DNA from: Cohnella caldifontis | GTDB taxonomy: Bacteria > Bacillota > Bacilli > Paenibacillales > Paenibacillaceae | Direction of reading: 5' to 3' | Length of the DNA: 64,000 nucleotides | Assembly (NCBI RefSeq): GCF_029360585.1 | Contig: NZ_JAQZSJ010000002.1 | Coordinates: 62,001-126,000 of the forward strand | In this document: positions 1 through 8,206 of the stretch, piece after piece | How positions within the stretch are numbered: position 1 is the first letter of the stretch | How the letters are laid out: each line of letters opens with the position of its first letter | Notes under the pieces: generated by a model | Databases searched by the model: none | What the model saw: only the letters and a program-made list of their open reading frames with translations | Told to the model about the DNA's origin: nothing | Position numbers and translations under genes: made by a program

Positions 1-1
1 G

Positions 2-790
2 CTTCTGGTTGTCGCAAGCCGGCTCAAGACAAGCGGCATCCCGTTCCAAGCCGCCGTCATCCCCCGTTTCGTCGATCCCGGGCGGAGATACGACCGGTCG
101 ATCGCCGATCTGGCGGATCCCGAAGCGGCGCGTTTCGTGCACCTGCTGCACGGGTTGGTCCGCTGCGGCGCCTCTCTGGGGATGCACGGCTATACCCATC
201 AATACGGCCATTCCGTCAGCGGCGAAGGCAACGAATTCGCGGACGCGTCCTGCCGGCAAGACTGCCCGCCGGACGATCCGCCCTCCGCGCTCGCGGATCC
301 CGCGGCGTTCCGGCAATCCTACGCGTTCGGAAGGTTCCATTCGGCGCTGACCGCGTTCCGCGCGGCCGGACTGCGTGCCGAATGGTTCGAGTCTCCGCAC
401 TACGTTGCCTCGGAGGTGCAGCGAAGGATTCTGGACGCTTGCAGCGGCGTCATCCATGAGACGAACCCGGACTTTCCGGAAAGTCGGCGGGTCACGCTCC
501 GCCCTTCCTTGTCCGCCCGGGGATGGACGGCCTATGTCCCGACCCCGCTCGGTTACGTCGGGGGATCCTCCGTCGACCGGGATGTCGATCGCATCCTACA
601 CGCAGCTTCCGAATACGGCGAGGAAGAACTGGCTTCGTTCTTCTACCATCCCTTTCTCGAATTCCCTTATATCCGCCGGGATTCCGGGGGGAGATGGCGT
701 TACGGCGCGAACTCTCCCCTTCATCGGCTTACCGGCGGGTTCGGACGTTTGGGCCGCCGTTTCGTTTCGATCCGCGAGCTGACCCGTTAG
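2..790 (+). CDS. DUF2334 polysaccharide-deacetylase-like protein, 5' truncated
   Basis: The reading frame is open from the first bases of the window, so the start lies upstream. The visible 262 residues resemble the C-terminal part of DUF2334 proteins, which have a polysaccharide deacetylase (NodB-like) fold. An HGYTH motif near residue 70 matches the metal-binding histidines, and a late FFYHPFLE block matches the family's second histidine region. A role in removing acyl groups from a cell-surface polysaccharide is inferred from the fold only. The stop overlaps the stop of the convergent sensor kinase by four bases (TTAG, 787-790). Confidence 0.72.
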   Translation, partial: LLVVASRLKTSGIPFQAAVIPRFVDPGRRYDRSIADLADPEAARFVHLLHGLVRCGASLGMHGYTHQYGHSVSGEGNEFADASCRQDCPPDDPPSALADPAAFRQSYAFGRFHSALTAFRAAGLRAEWFESPHYVASEVQRRILDACSGVIHETNPDFPESRRVTLRPSLSARGWTAYVPTPLGYVGGSSVDRDVDRILHAASEYGEEELASFFYHPFLEFPYIRRDSGGRWRYGANSPLHRLTGGFGRLGRRFVSIRELTR

Positions 791-3027
791 AAAAATTTGC
801 GGATCATGTCCAGCACCGCCTGACGGGTTAACGGCTTGCTGAGATAATCGTCCATGCCGGCTTTGAGATACCGTTCCCGGTCGCCCTTCAATGCGTTGGC
901 CGTCACGGCCACGATGATCGGGCACTCGTCGCCCGACAAGCTCTTCTTGATCCAGTCGGCTGCCTCCAGGCCGTTCATCCCGGGCAGCTGGATATCCATG
1001 AAAATCAGGTCGTACTGCCCGGTCAAGGCGGCCTCAACCGCTTCTCCCCCGCTTTCCGCGACCCGCACCCGATGCCCCTGGCTTTCCAGCATCCGGGTGA
1101 GCACGAACTGGTTGATGCCGTTGTCCTCCGCGACCAGAACGCGCAAAGGCGTTACCTTGGCCTGGCCTTCCAGGCCGGAATCGGACGGGTCCAAATCAAG
1201 CTCCGGTTTCTTCTCCTCCCCCATCACGATCGTGAACGCGAAGGTAGAACCCGGCCCATGGGTCGGCTCGACCCAAATTTCCCCGCCCATCAGCTCGACC
1301 AGCCGTTTGCTGATCGCAAGGCCTAGGCCGGTCCCTTCCGACCGGCGCGTCATGAAATTATCCAATTGAAAAAAAGGCTGAAACAGCTGATCGGACTTTT
1401 CCGGCGGAATGCCGATCCCGGTGTCGCTGACCGTGAACTTCAGCATGACATGCCCTTCGTGGCGGGCCAGCTGCCGGACCGTGATCGATACGCCGCCTTT
1501 CGAGGTGAATTTGATCGCGTTGCCGACCAAGTTAAACAGCACTTGTTTCAGGCGGGTGACGTCGCCGTACAGCAATTGCGGCACGTCGGGACCGATGGAG
1601 AACGACATGTCGAGCTTTTTCGCTTGCGCCTTCGGCGAGAGGATGTCCACCGTCTCGAAAATGCTGTTCCGCAATTCGAACAGCTCTTCGGACAGCACCG
1701 TCGTTCCGGAGTCGATTTTCGAAAAGTCCAGGATGTCGTTGATGATCGCCAGCAGCGTCTCTCCGCTCTTTTTGATGATATCCAAATATTCCTTCTGCTG
1801 GGCGTCCAGGTTCGTCGTCTCGAGCAGCAGGTCGGTCATGCCGATCACGCCGTTCATCGGCGTGCGGATCTCGTGGCTCATCATGGCCAGGAATTCGCTT
1901 TTGGCCCGGTTGGTCGTCTCCGCGGCTTCCTTGGCGATGATCAATTTCTTCTGCTCCGTGATGTCTTTGGCGATAATGTAGTAGCCGACCAGCTGCTCGT
2001 GGATGACGATCGGCGCGATGGTCGTCAGCACTTCCGCGACTTGCCCGTCTTTATGCACGATCTGGTCGATCCCGTTCTCCGCGTTCACGTCCCTCCTCAG
2101 TTCCGCAAGAATCGCCCGGATATCCCCGTGGGCCAAATAACGGGTGAACGGCTGGCCGGCCAACTCCGGAATCGAATATCCGGTCAGCTTTTCGGCCATC
2201 GTGTTGGCATGGATGATGTTTCCCGACAGATCGATCGAGAAGATCGCGTCATGATTGTACTTTTTGAGCGAGGTATACCTTTCGACGGTTTCCTGAAGCT
2301 TCAGTTCGACATGCTTGCGGTCGGAAATATCCTGGATCGTTCCGTACATCTTCAGCGGACGTCCGTCGGCGGAGCAGTTAACCACCCCCCGTGCATGCAG
2401 GTATTGGACCGAACCGTCGGCTTGTTGCCGGCGGAATTCGAAATCCAGCCTTCTCTCCCGCCAGGCATGGGAAATCGCCTGTTCGAAGGCAGGCCGAACT
2501 TCCGGCTGCGCCAAATCCGTCAGCTTGGGCGGACGAACGCCCCATTCCGAGCGATCGATGTCGCACACGGAATCCATTTGTTCCGAGAACGTCACGACGT
2601 CTTTCGCGAGGTCCCATTCCCAACTGCCGATTCTCGCGATCCGCTGAGCCTCCAAGATCAGGGTCTCCTGCTGCTCCGTCCGGTGCCTTGAAATATCGGC
2701 CGCTTCCATCAGCCATCGCCCGGGCGGTTCCGCTTCAAGGGCAACGGCCCGCAAGGACACCCAACGCTCTTCGCCGTCCGTTCGTACCAGCCGTAGCGCC
2801 TGCGGGGACGACGCGGCAGCCGCCGCAAGATGCGCGAAGCTGGGGAGACGATCCTGAGGGGCCAGCCAATCCATGAAGTTTGTACGGATAATGTTCTCTT
2901 GTCCGAGCATGGCGCACAACGCTTCGTTGGCTTCCTCGATTTCGCCGTCCGGACCTGCCAAAGCAGCCCCAAAGGTGGAATAGGCGTACAACGATCGGGA
3001 CAGATAACGTTTTCGCTCTCCAGCCAT
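787..3027 (-). CDS. Hybrid PAS sensor histidine kinase with receiver domain
   Basis: This is a 746-residue cytosolic-looking hybrid kinase with no obvious membrane segments. In order: three PAS modules (about 10-115, 125-245 and 250-365), a HisKA dimerisation helix with the SHEIRTP box (His near 385), a HATPase_c domain with DTGIGI and GTGLGLAI motifs, and a C-terminal receiver (about 630-746) with the acidic pair near the start and a DIQLPGMNG phospho-acceptor loop. It probably autophosphorylates and passes phosphate to its own receiver. No output domain or partner regulator lies next to it, so the target is unknown. The ATG at 3027 has a GAAGGAG element about 12 bases upstream, and a sigma-A-like promoter lies at 3068-3097. 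Confidence 0.9.
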   Translation of the reverse strand: MAGERKRYLSRSLYAYSTFGAALAGPDGEIEEANEALCAMLGQENIIRTNFMDWLAPQDRLPSFAHLAAAAASSPQALRLVRTDGEERWVSLRAVALEAEPPGRWLMEAADISRHRTEQQETLILEAQRIARIGSWEWDLAKDVVTFSEQMDSVCDIDRSEWGVRPPKLTDLAQPEVRPAFEQAISHAWRERRLDFEFRRQQADGSVQYLHARGVVNCSADGRPLKMYGTIQDISDRKHVELKLQETVERYTSLKKYNHDAIFSIDLSGNIIHANTMAEKLTGYSIPELAGQPFTRYLAHGDIRAILAELRRDVNAENGIDQIVHKDGQVAEVLTTIAPIVIHEQLVGYYIIAKDITEQKKLIIAKEAAETTNRAKSEFLAMMSHEIRTPMNGVIGMTDLLLETTNLDAQQKEYLDIIKKSGETLLAIINDILDFSKIDSGTTVLSEELFELRNSIFETVDILSPKAQAKKLDMSFSIGPDVPQLLYGDVTRLKQVLFNLVGNAIKFTSKGGVSITVRQLARHEGHVMLKFTVSDTGIGIPPEKSDQLFQPFFQLDNFMTRRSEGTGLGLAISKRLVELMGGEIWVEPTHGPGSTFAFTIVMGEEKKPELDLDPSDSGLEGQAKVTPLRVLVAEDNGINQFVLTRMLESQGHRVRVAESGGEAVEAALTGQYDLIFMDIQLPGMNGLEAADWIKKSLSGDECPIIVAVTANALKGDRERYLKAGMDDYLSKPLTRQAVLDMIRKFF

Positions 3028-3067
3028 GGCCTCGGGCAGCTCTCCTTCATCCGACTCTTTCTACCCC

Positions 3068-3097
3068 ATTATATACCCGGCGGAAGCGCGGATTGAA
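3068..3097 (-). promoter_or_regulatory. Candidate sigma-A promoter of the hybrid kinase gene
   Basis: On the minus strand a TTCAAT -35 element (3097-3092) and a perfect TATAAT -10 (3073-3068) are separated by 18 bases, about 40 bases before the kinase start. Confidence 0.55.
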
Positions 3098-3116
3098 ACG
3101 AAATTCCGTTCCATGG

Positions 3117-3140
3117 AAAAAGGCCGCGCGCGGCGCGGCC
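3117..3140 (-). terminator. Intrinsic terminator of the coat/adhB operon
   Basis: On the minus strand a perfect 8-bp GC stem (GGCCGCGC/GCGCGGCC, 3-base loop, 3122-3140) is followed by five Ts. It lies 24 bases beyond the stop of the last operon gene. Confidence 0.85.
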
Positions 3141-3163
3141 AGCAGCGGTTCATCGGAACGACG

Positions 3164-3460
3164 TCAAGAAGGAAGGTTCAGCGCCGTCTGCAGATTCGCC
3201 CGGTCCTGCCGAATTTGCTCCGGCACGTCATAGGGGCGATAAAACCCTTTGTCGGCCATCCACCTCGTCAGTTGTTCGTGCGTATCGATCGCTTCGAACA
3301 GTTGCTTCCGGATCGCGGCTTTCAGCTCCGGCGTCGCCGCTTCCGTCGCGGCGACGGCGAGCATATGGATGCCGGATTTGGACGAGGTCAGCAAGTCCCA
3401 TCCGATCACCTGGTCGGTCAGGACGTCCAGCCCCATCAGCTTTTCGATTACGGGGATCAT
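3164..3460 (-). CDS. CotF-like spore coat protein (YraD-like)
   Basis: This 98-residue protein resembles the CotF/YraD coat family: a short four-helix, ferritin-like fold with acidic and amphipathic helices and a conserved C-terminal W-M-x-x-K-G-F-Y-x-P-Y segment near residue 70. The ATG overlaps the stop of the preceding gene (ATGA at 3460-3457) and has a GGAGGTGAG ribosome binding site. It is the last gene of the operon before the terminator. A structural role in the spore coat is inferred from the family. The presence of adhB upstream matches the B. subtilis yra cluster. Confidence 0.75.
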   Translation of the reverse strand: MIPVIEKLMGLDVLTDQVIGWDLLTSSKSGIHMLAVAATEAATPELKAAIRKQLFEAIDTHEQLTRWMADKGFYRPYDVPEQIRQDRANLQTALNLPS

Positions 3461-3705
3461 GTTCTCACCTCCGGCGGTTCGACGGCTTGCGCCAATATTC
3501 CGTCCAGTTCCCGTAGATGGCTTTCGGTCCGCTGCACTTCAAGCTCCATCAACGCCTTTAACTCGGGATCGCTGACCAGCATCCGCATCGTTTTGGCTTT
3601 CGTCAGGCACAGCGTCTTGAAAGCCGCGATTTCATGCAGATCGAGCGTTTCATGCACGCCGAACCGGTTCGGCATCACGGAACCGAGGCTCCCTCCCCCC
3701 GTCAT
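3457..3705 (-). CDS. Small coat-associated protein (YraE-like)
   Basis: This encodes 82 residues from an ATG at 3705 that overlaps the TGA of the dehydrogenase gene (ATGA), which decides the start over an upstream in-frame codon. The protein contains the HETLDLHE...FKTLCLTKAKTM block. The small partner protein at the front of the operon has the same block, so the operon carries two copies of a small-plus-CotF gene pair flanking the dehydrogenase. Family members (YraE/YraG) are short helical proteins assigned to the spore coat. The exact function is unknown. Confidence 0.7.
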   Translation of the reverse strand: MTGGGSLGSVMPNRFGVHETLDLHEIAAFKTLCLTKAKTMRMLVSDPELKALMELEVQRTESHLRELDGILAQAVEPPEVRT

Positions 3706-4838
3706 GGCTTCAGCACCACCTTTACGCATTCGTCCAGCTTGTCGTCGAATATTTCGTACCCGCGCTTGGCGTCCGATAGCGGAATCACGTGCGTCACCAC
3801 GTCCATCGGGTCGATCTTGCCGGAAGCCACCATGTCGTACATCTGCGGCATGTAATGGATGACCGGCGCCTGTCCCGTCCGGATATTGACGTTGCGCTGG
3901 AACAAATCCCCGAGCGGAAAGGCGTTATATCTGCCGCCGTACACGCCGGTGATTTGAATCGTTCCGCCCTTGCGCACGGCCTGCGAGGCGATGACGATCG
4001 CGCCCATGGCGCCTCCCTGCAGCTTCATGCCGGACGCGAGGAACTCGAGCGGGGTCATTTTGCCGTCCATGCCGACCGCGTCGATCACCACGTCGGCGCC
4101 GCCTCGGGTCATCTCCTTCAGATGGTTGCCGATGTTCTCTTCCTTCTCGAAGTTGACGGTTTCCACGTTGTTCCGTTTGCGGGCCCGCTCCAGCCGGTAC
4201 GCGATGAAATCGACGGCGATGACCCGTTTGGCGCCTTTCAGCCAACAGAACTTCTGGGCGAACAAGCCGACCGGCCCGCACCCGAGCACGATGACCGTGT
4301 CGCCTTCCTTGACCCCGGCGTTGTCCACGCTCCAGTAAGCGGTGGTCATGGCATCGGCGATGACCGATAACTTCTCGTCCGGCACTTCGTTGCTCTCCGG
4401 CACTTTGAACGGCGTGAAATTGGCGTACGGAACGCGCATGTATTCCGCCTGCCCGCCCGGATAGCCGCCCGTCGTCTCGGAATAGCCGAAAAAGCCGCCC
4501 ATGTCGCCGTGCGGATTGGAGTTGTCGCATTGGCTCTCCAGGCGGTTCCGGCAATACCAACATTGGCCGCAGCTGACGTTGAACGGAATGATCACCTTGT
4601 CGCCTTTCTTGAGGCGCGTCACTTCCGGCCCCGCTTCTTCCACGATGCCGACCGGCTCATGGCCGATGATGTAGTTCTGGGGCAAGTTCGGGATCATGCC
4701 GTGAATCAGGTGCAGGTCGGAGCCGCAGATGGCCGAACTGGTGATCCGCACGATGATGTCGTCCTTCTTCTCGATTCGCGGATCCGCGACTTCTTGGACT
4801 TGGACGTTCTTGATGCCTTGGTACGTTACGGCTTTCAT
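3702..4838 (-). CDS. adhB: Zinc-dependent alcohol/formaldehyde dehydrogenase (AdhB-like)
   Basis: This 378-residue medium-chain dehydrogenase has the catalytic zinc region CGSDLHLIHG and GHEP, structural zinc cysteines in the C-x2-C-x2-C...C pattern near residue 95-110, and a Rossmann dinucleotide loop GCGPVGLFAQ near 185. The sequence closely follows what I remember of B. subtilis AdhB. It oxidises an alcohol or aldehyde adduct with NAD(P); the substrate cannot be read from sequence. The second ATG (4838) is preferred over 4844 because GGAGG lies 9 bases before it. It is embedded between two pairs of coat genes, as in B. subtilis, so expression during sporulation is likely. Confidence 0.88.
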   Translation of the reverse strand: MKAVTYQGIKNVQVQEVADPRIEKKDDIIVRITSSAICGSDLHLIHGMIPNLPQNYIIGHEPVGIVEEAGPEVTRLKKGDKVIIPFNVSCGQCWYCRNRLESQCDNSNPHGDMGGFFGYSETTGGYPGGQAEYMRVPYANFTPFKVPESNEVPDEKLSVIADAMTTAYWSVDNAGVKEGDTVIVLGCGPVGLFAQKFCWLKGAKRVIAVDFIAYRLERARKRNNVETVNFEKEENIGNHLKEMTRGGADVVIDAVGMDGKMTPLEFLASGMKLQGGAMGAIVIASQAVRKGGTIQITGVYGGRYNAFPLGDLFQRNVNIRTGQAPVIHYMPQMYDMVASGKIDPMDVVTHVIPLSDAKRGYEIFDDKLDECVKVVLKP

Positions 4839-4855
4839 GGGCATTCTCCTCCGCT

Positions 4856-5218
4856 CTATCGGTCCGGCGTCGCGAACATGCCGAGCCGGGCGGTATCATC
4901 CGGGAACAAATCGAGATTCGCGATTTTGACCGTCGTGTCGGCAGCCTTCAAGTCCATCCGGAACTGCTCCCCGACTTGATAGGGGTGCAGCCAGTGCTTG
5001 TCGATCATCAGGCGGGAAATCTCGTCATGCAGATCCAAGGCTTCCTGCAGCTGTCCTTTCAGGATTTGCCTGGCCTCCGGCGACGCCGTCTCCCCGATCG
5101 CGAACGCGCAATTCCGCACGCCGTTCTTGGCGCGCATCAGAAACTCCACGGCGAAAGTGCAATCCGCCAGATCGGCCATGCCGACGGAGTTGATCGGGTC
5201 CAGATAATCGTTATTCAC
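4856..5218 (-). CDS. CotF-like spore coat protein (YraF-like)
   Basis: This 120-residue CotF-family protein has a helical bundle core (residues about 15-85) and the W-L-H-P-Y signature matching the F-Y-x-P-Y of the downstream paralogue, followed by a 25-residue tail. Its start overlaps the previous gene by eight bases and it lies 17 bases before adhB, so the genes are translationally linked. A structural coat function is inferred from the family. It is the longer member of the first small-plus-CotF pair. Confidence 0.75.
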   Translation of the reverse strand: MNNDYLDPINSVGMADLADCTFAVEFLMRAKNGVRNCAFAIGETASPEARQILKGQLQEALDLHDEISRLMIDKHWLHPYQVGEQFRMDLKAADTTVKIANLDLFPDDTARLGMFATPDR

Positions 5219-5456
5219 CCGCGTGCGCCCCCCCGTCTTCGCTCAGCCGGATTTTCTCGTACAGGCCTTGCAGCTGCCGGACGTGCCGAATCGTCATGTC
5301 CACGTCTTTCTGCAACAGTTTCTTGAGGTCCCGATCGAAAACGAGGCCCTGCATCATCTTCGATTGGGCGAGGCAAAGCGTCTTGAAATTGAGCATTTCG
5401 TGGATTTCCATCGTTTCGTGCGGCGCCAGGTACGTTGCTGTTTCCAATCGTTTCAC
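5211..5456 (-). CDS. Small coat-associated protein (YraG-like)
   Basis: This is the first gene of the coat/adhB operon, encoding about 81 residues. It contains the APHETMEIHEMLNFKTLCLAQSKMM block, which matches the small partner protein at the other end of the operon and the YraG/YraE family. The start is uncertain: GTG at 5456 or TTG at 5447, which sits better behind a GGGGGTGA element. A terminator for the upstream regulator gene lies at 5515-5542, so this operon should have its own promoter in the short gap; none is obvious, and a sporulation sigma factor could be used. Confidence 0.68.
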   Translation of the reverse strand: MKRLETATYLAPHETMEIHEMLNFKTLCLAQSKMMQGLVFDRDLKKLLQKDVDMTIRHVRQLQGLYEKIRLSEDGGAHAGE

Positions 5457-5514
5457 CCCCGGGGAGTTCGAAACCAGGTTTAGGTTTTCCTTCCGTTATG
5501 GGATTATGCAACGC

Positions 5515-5542
5515 AAAAGCCGCCTCCCCTAAGGGAGACGGC
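5515..5542 (-). terminator. Intrinsic terminator downstream of the mod regulator
   Basis: On the minus strand a 10-bp stem (5519-5528 with 5533-5542, one G-T pair, 4-base loop) is followed by TTTTGCG. It lies about 30 bases past the regulator stop. Confidence 0.75.
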
Positions 5543-5573
5543 CGGCGTCAACGATGGGCGGCGAACTGCCGAA

Positions 5574-6521
5574 CTACGTTTCAAGCAAAATTCGGCCCGT
5601 AATCGTTAAGTCGTAGCCGGAGATCGCGCCCAGTTCGCTGCGGAACGCTTCCGAATTCAGGATGCGCAGCACGGAGTCCGTCCAACTGCGGTTTTTTAAC
5701 AGCACCAAATCGTAACGTTCTTGGATTAACGGGATGAAATCGACGTTTCCGACGATGGAGGCGGCCTTCTCGATCCCGACGCCGACATCCGCTTCGCCGG
5801 AAGCGACTTTGGCGGCGATCCCGAGGTGATTCGTTTCTTCCGTATCGTACCCCAGGAGACGATCCGGCCGAATCCCGTGCAAACGCAGCTGCTCATCCAG
5901 CAGCACCCTGGCCCCCGAGCCTTTCTCGCGGTTCACGATCCGCAGGCCGGGCTGCCTCAGATCCTCCCAAGCGGCGAGCTTGCGCGGATTGCCGCGCGGA
6001 ACGTAGAACCCGGCCCGCCGGGAAAGCAGGTTCACGACGAGATACGGAAACCCGACGAGAATGGCCCGGATATAAGGCAAATTGTACTCCCCGGTGTCCC
6101 CGTCGAGCAGATGCGTGCTGACGAGGTCGGCTTCGCCGCGGTACATGGCCATGAGGCTGTCTAGGCTGCCTGCATAAGCACGGAGCGGACGCACGCCGTC
6201 CACGCGCTTCTCGATATGCGAGGCGAGAATGTCCAAGCTGACGTCTTGGCCGGTGATGACGATCGGGCTGCTCCCCGAGACCGGGCCCGGAGGATGCGGA
6301 ACGACTCGGGAAACGGGAGCGGCCGGGAAGGCAGCCTCATTCGCGGCGATCCCTTTGGCCCGCCGTTTGTACGCTTCCAGGTCGGATGCGTCGACCCGCA
6401 TTTGTTTCCCTACCCGATAGGAGGGCAGTTCCCCTTTTTTGATCAGATCGTAGACCGTGAGCTTCGATATTTTGAGAAGTTTGGCGACTTCTTCCGTCGT
6501 ATAGGAAATATCCGGTTCCAT
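5574..6521 (-). CDS. One-component regulator: MerR/excisionase-type HTH fused to PBP-like domain
   Basis: This 315-residue protein has an N-terminal excisionase-type helix-turn-helix (YTTEEVAKLLKISKLTVYDLIKKG, residues about 5-50) joined through a linker to a periplasmic-binding-protein-like domain (about 90-300). Such fusions are known next to molybdate transport genes, where the PBP-like half is thought to sense an oxyanion or cofactor. The divergent neighbour is modA, so a role as molybdate-uptake regulator is a strong inference. The ATG at 6521 is preferred because AGGGGAA precedes it; an 18-residue upstream extension has no ribosome binding site. Confidence 0.78.
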   Translation of the reverse strand: MEPDISYTTEEVAKLLKISKLTVYDLIKKGELPSYRVGKQMRVDASDLEAYKRRAKGIAANEAAFPAAPVSRVVPHPPGPVSGSSPIVITGQDVSLDILASHIEKRVDGVRPLRAYAGSLDSLMAMYRGEADLVSTHLLDGDTGEYNLPYIRAILVGFPYLVVNLLSRRAGFYVPRGNPRKLAAWEDLRQPGLRIVNREKGSGARVLLDEQLRLHGIRPDRLLGYDTEETNHLGIAAKVASGEADVGVGIEKAASIVGNVDFIPLIQERYDLVLLKNRSWTDSVLRILNSEAFRSELGAISGYDLTITGRILLET

Positions 6522-6593
6522 GGCGATTCCCCTGTTCCAGGATGGATGCGTCTCTATTCTATCATAGTCCGGCATGTGCCAGACGGATAGGCG

Positions 6594-6637
6594 TTTACAA
6601 GAACATCCTCTGAACCATATAATATATCCAATTATAT
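6594..6637 (+). promoter_or_regulatory. modA promoter with overlapping inverted-repeat operator
   Basis: TTTACA (6594-6599), an 18-base spacer and a perfect TATAAT (6618-6623) form a sigma-A promoter. The -10 is embedded in a perfect inverted repeat, ATATAAT-N7-ATTATAT (6617-6637), where a bound regulator would block polymerase. A further CATATAACGA element at 6641-6650 resembles, from memory, a half-site of the proteobacterial ModE box. The adjacent divergent regulator is the obvious candidate ligand. Confidence 0.65.
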
Positions 6638-6673
6638 CTACATATAACGAAACATAATGGTGGAGTGGAGATC

Positions 6674-7477
6674 ATGAGACGTCGGTTGAGCATTTGCGCG
6701 GCGAGTCTGGCGATTTTGGCGGCGATTGGGATGGCAGGATGCAACGCCGATTCCAAGACTCAGCCTTCGGGCGAAAACGTGGAATTGACCGTATCCGCTG
6801 CGGCCAGCTTGACCGATGCCCTGGAGGAAATCGGAAAAGCGTATGAATCCGGGCACCCTTCCGTGAAACTGGATTTCAATTTCGGCTCGTCCGGCGCCCT
6901 GCAGCAACAGATCGAGCAAGGAGCCCCCGCCGATTTGTTCCTTTCCGCATCCCCCAAAAACATGAACGCGCTTGTCGAAAAACAGCTGATCGATCCGGAG
7001 CGGCACGCTGCGATGCTCGCGGGCGAGCTCGTCGTCGTGGTGCCCGCGGGCGGGCAAGTCCCGATCAGCGGGTTGGCGGATCTGACGAAAGATGGCGTAC
7101 GGCATGTGGCGATCGGCATTCCGGGGAGCGTGCCGGCCGGCAGCTACGCCAAAGAGGCGCTCGAAAACGCCAAACTGTGGGATTCGCTTCAAGCCAAAAC
7201 CGTGCAAGGAAAAGACGTTCGGCAGGTTCTCCAATACGTGGAAACGGAAAACGCCGACGCCGGGTTCGTCTACAAAACCGACGCACTCGCCTCCTCTAAA
7301 GTCAAAATCGCCTTTTCCGTCGATCCGGGCACCTACTCCCCGATCGAGTATCCGGCGGGCATCGTGAAATCGACGAAGCATCCCGAGGAAGCGGAAGACT
7401 TTTACGACTACCTCCGCTCCGACGAAGCCTTCGGCGTGTTCGCCCGCTACGGGTTCGCGAAGCCCGGCTTGCGGTGA
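6674..7477 (+). CDS. modA: Molybdate ABC transporter substrate-binding lipoprotein
   Basis: This 267-residue protein has a lipoprotein signal peptide ending in GMAGC (lipobox cysteine near residue 22). The ModA fold follows: AAASLTDAL at the oxyanion site, FGSSGALQQQIEQGAPADLFLSA, and GIPGSVPAGSYA. It binds molybdate (possibly tungstate) outside the membrane and delivers it to ModB. ATG 6674 is chosen over GTG 6665 because GGAG at 6662-6665 is correctly spaced. The stop overlaps the modB start (GTGA), so the two are translationally coupled. Confidence 0.92.
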   Translation: MRRRLSICAASLAILAAIGMAGCNADSKTQPSGENVELTVSAAASLTDALEEIGKAYESGHPSVKLDFNFGSSGALQQQIEQGAPADLFLSASPKNMNALVEKQLIDPERHAAMLAGELVVVVPAGGQVPISGLADLTKDGVRHVAIGIPGSVPAGSYAKEALENAKLWDSLQAKTVQGKDVRQVLQYVETENADAGFVYKTDALASSKVKIAFSVDPGTYSPIEYPAGIVKSTKHPEEAEDFYDYLRSDEAFGVFARYGFAKPGLR

Positions 7478-8142
7478 CGCGCATGGATGGGGAGACGTTC
7501 TGGACGCCGGTTCGGTTATCGCTGCAAATTTCCTTCGTATCCAGTCTTCTGGTTTTAGCGCTCGGAATCGTCGCGGCATGGCGGATGTCCCGGAGATCGT
7601 TCCGGGGGAAGACGTTTGTTGAAACGGCGTTCATGCTGCCGCTCGTCCTGCCTCCTACGGCAGTCGGTTTTCTGCTCCTTACGGTCCTCGGACGGAAAAA
7701 CGGGCTGGGAAGGCTGCTGGAAGCGGTCGGATTCCCGCTCGTCTTCACCTGGCAGGGAGCGGTCGTCGCGTCGGTCGTGGTCGCCTTTCCGCTTGTCTAC
7801 CGGACGATGAAGGCCGGCTTCGATGCCGTCGACCGGGACTTGGAGGACGCCGGTCGGTCGATCGGGGCGAGCGAATGGCAAGTTTTCCGGCACATCGCGC
7901 TGCCGCTTGCCGCACCCTCCCTGCTTTCCGCCTACGTCCTCGGCTTCGCCCGCTGTCTCGGCGAATTCGGCGCGACGCTCATGGTGGCCGGGAACATTCC
8001 CGGACGTACGCAGACAATGCCGACCGCGATCTATCTCGCCATCGATACGGGCCATGCCCCCCTGGCTTGGGCTTGGACGGTATCGACGATCGTCGTCTCT
8101 TTCCTGCTGCTCCTATTCACGGGAATTAAAAAAAGAGAATAG
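7474..8142 (+). CDS. modB: Molybdate ABC transporter permease
   Basis: This encodes 222 residues with about five to six membrane segments and the cytoplasmic EAA loop (EDAGRSIGASEWQVFRHIALP, about 125-145) that docks the ATPase. The sequence is typical of ModB: LPLVLPPTAVGF in the second segment and ARCLGEFGATLMVAGNIPGRTQT later. The GTG at 7474 overlaps the modA stop; ATG 7483 is the alternative. No modC ATPase follows. A long hairpin at 8141-8189 closes the operon, so the energising ATPase must be encoded elsewhere or be shared. Confidence 0.9.
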   Translation: MTRMDGETFWTPVRLSLQISFVSSLLVLALGIVAAWRMSRRSFRGKTFVETAFMLPLVLPPTAVGFLLLTVLGRKNGLGRLLEAVGFPLVFTWQGAVVASVVVAFPLVYRTMKAGFDAVDRDLEDAGRSIGASEWQVFRHIALPLAAPSLLSAYVLGFARCLGEFGATLMVAGNIPGRTQTMPTAIYLAIDTGHAPLAWAWTVSTIVVSFLLLLFTGIKKRE

Positions 8143-8189
8143 CGGACCATCCGAGCGTGGGGATCGAATCCCCGCTTGGACGGTCCGCT
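8141..8189. terminator. Bidirectional terminator between modB and cheB
   Basis: A long, nearly perfect stem of about 20 bp (arms 8141-8163 and 8169-8189) lies between the convergent modB and cheB stops. On the minus strand it is followed within eight bases by TTTTTTT; on the plus strand there is no clear T tract, so it serves the che operon best. Confidence 0.75.
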
Positions 8190-8206
8190 GTTCCCTTCCG
8201 TTCCGT

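Noticed and set aside
1366..2691. 441-codon open frame on the plus strand
   Set aside because: It is antisense to the hybrid histidine kinase, which has clear PAS, HisKA and HATPase motifs.
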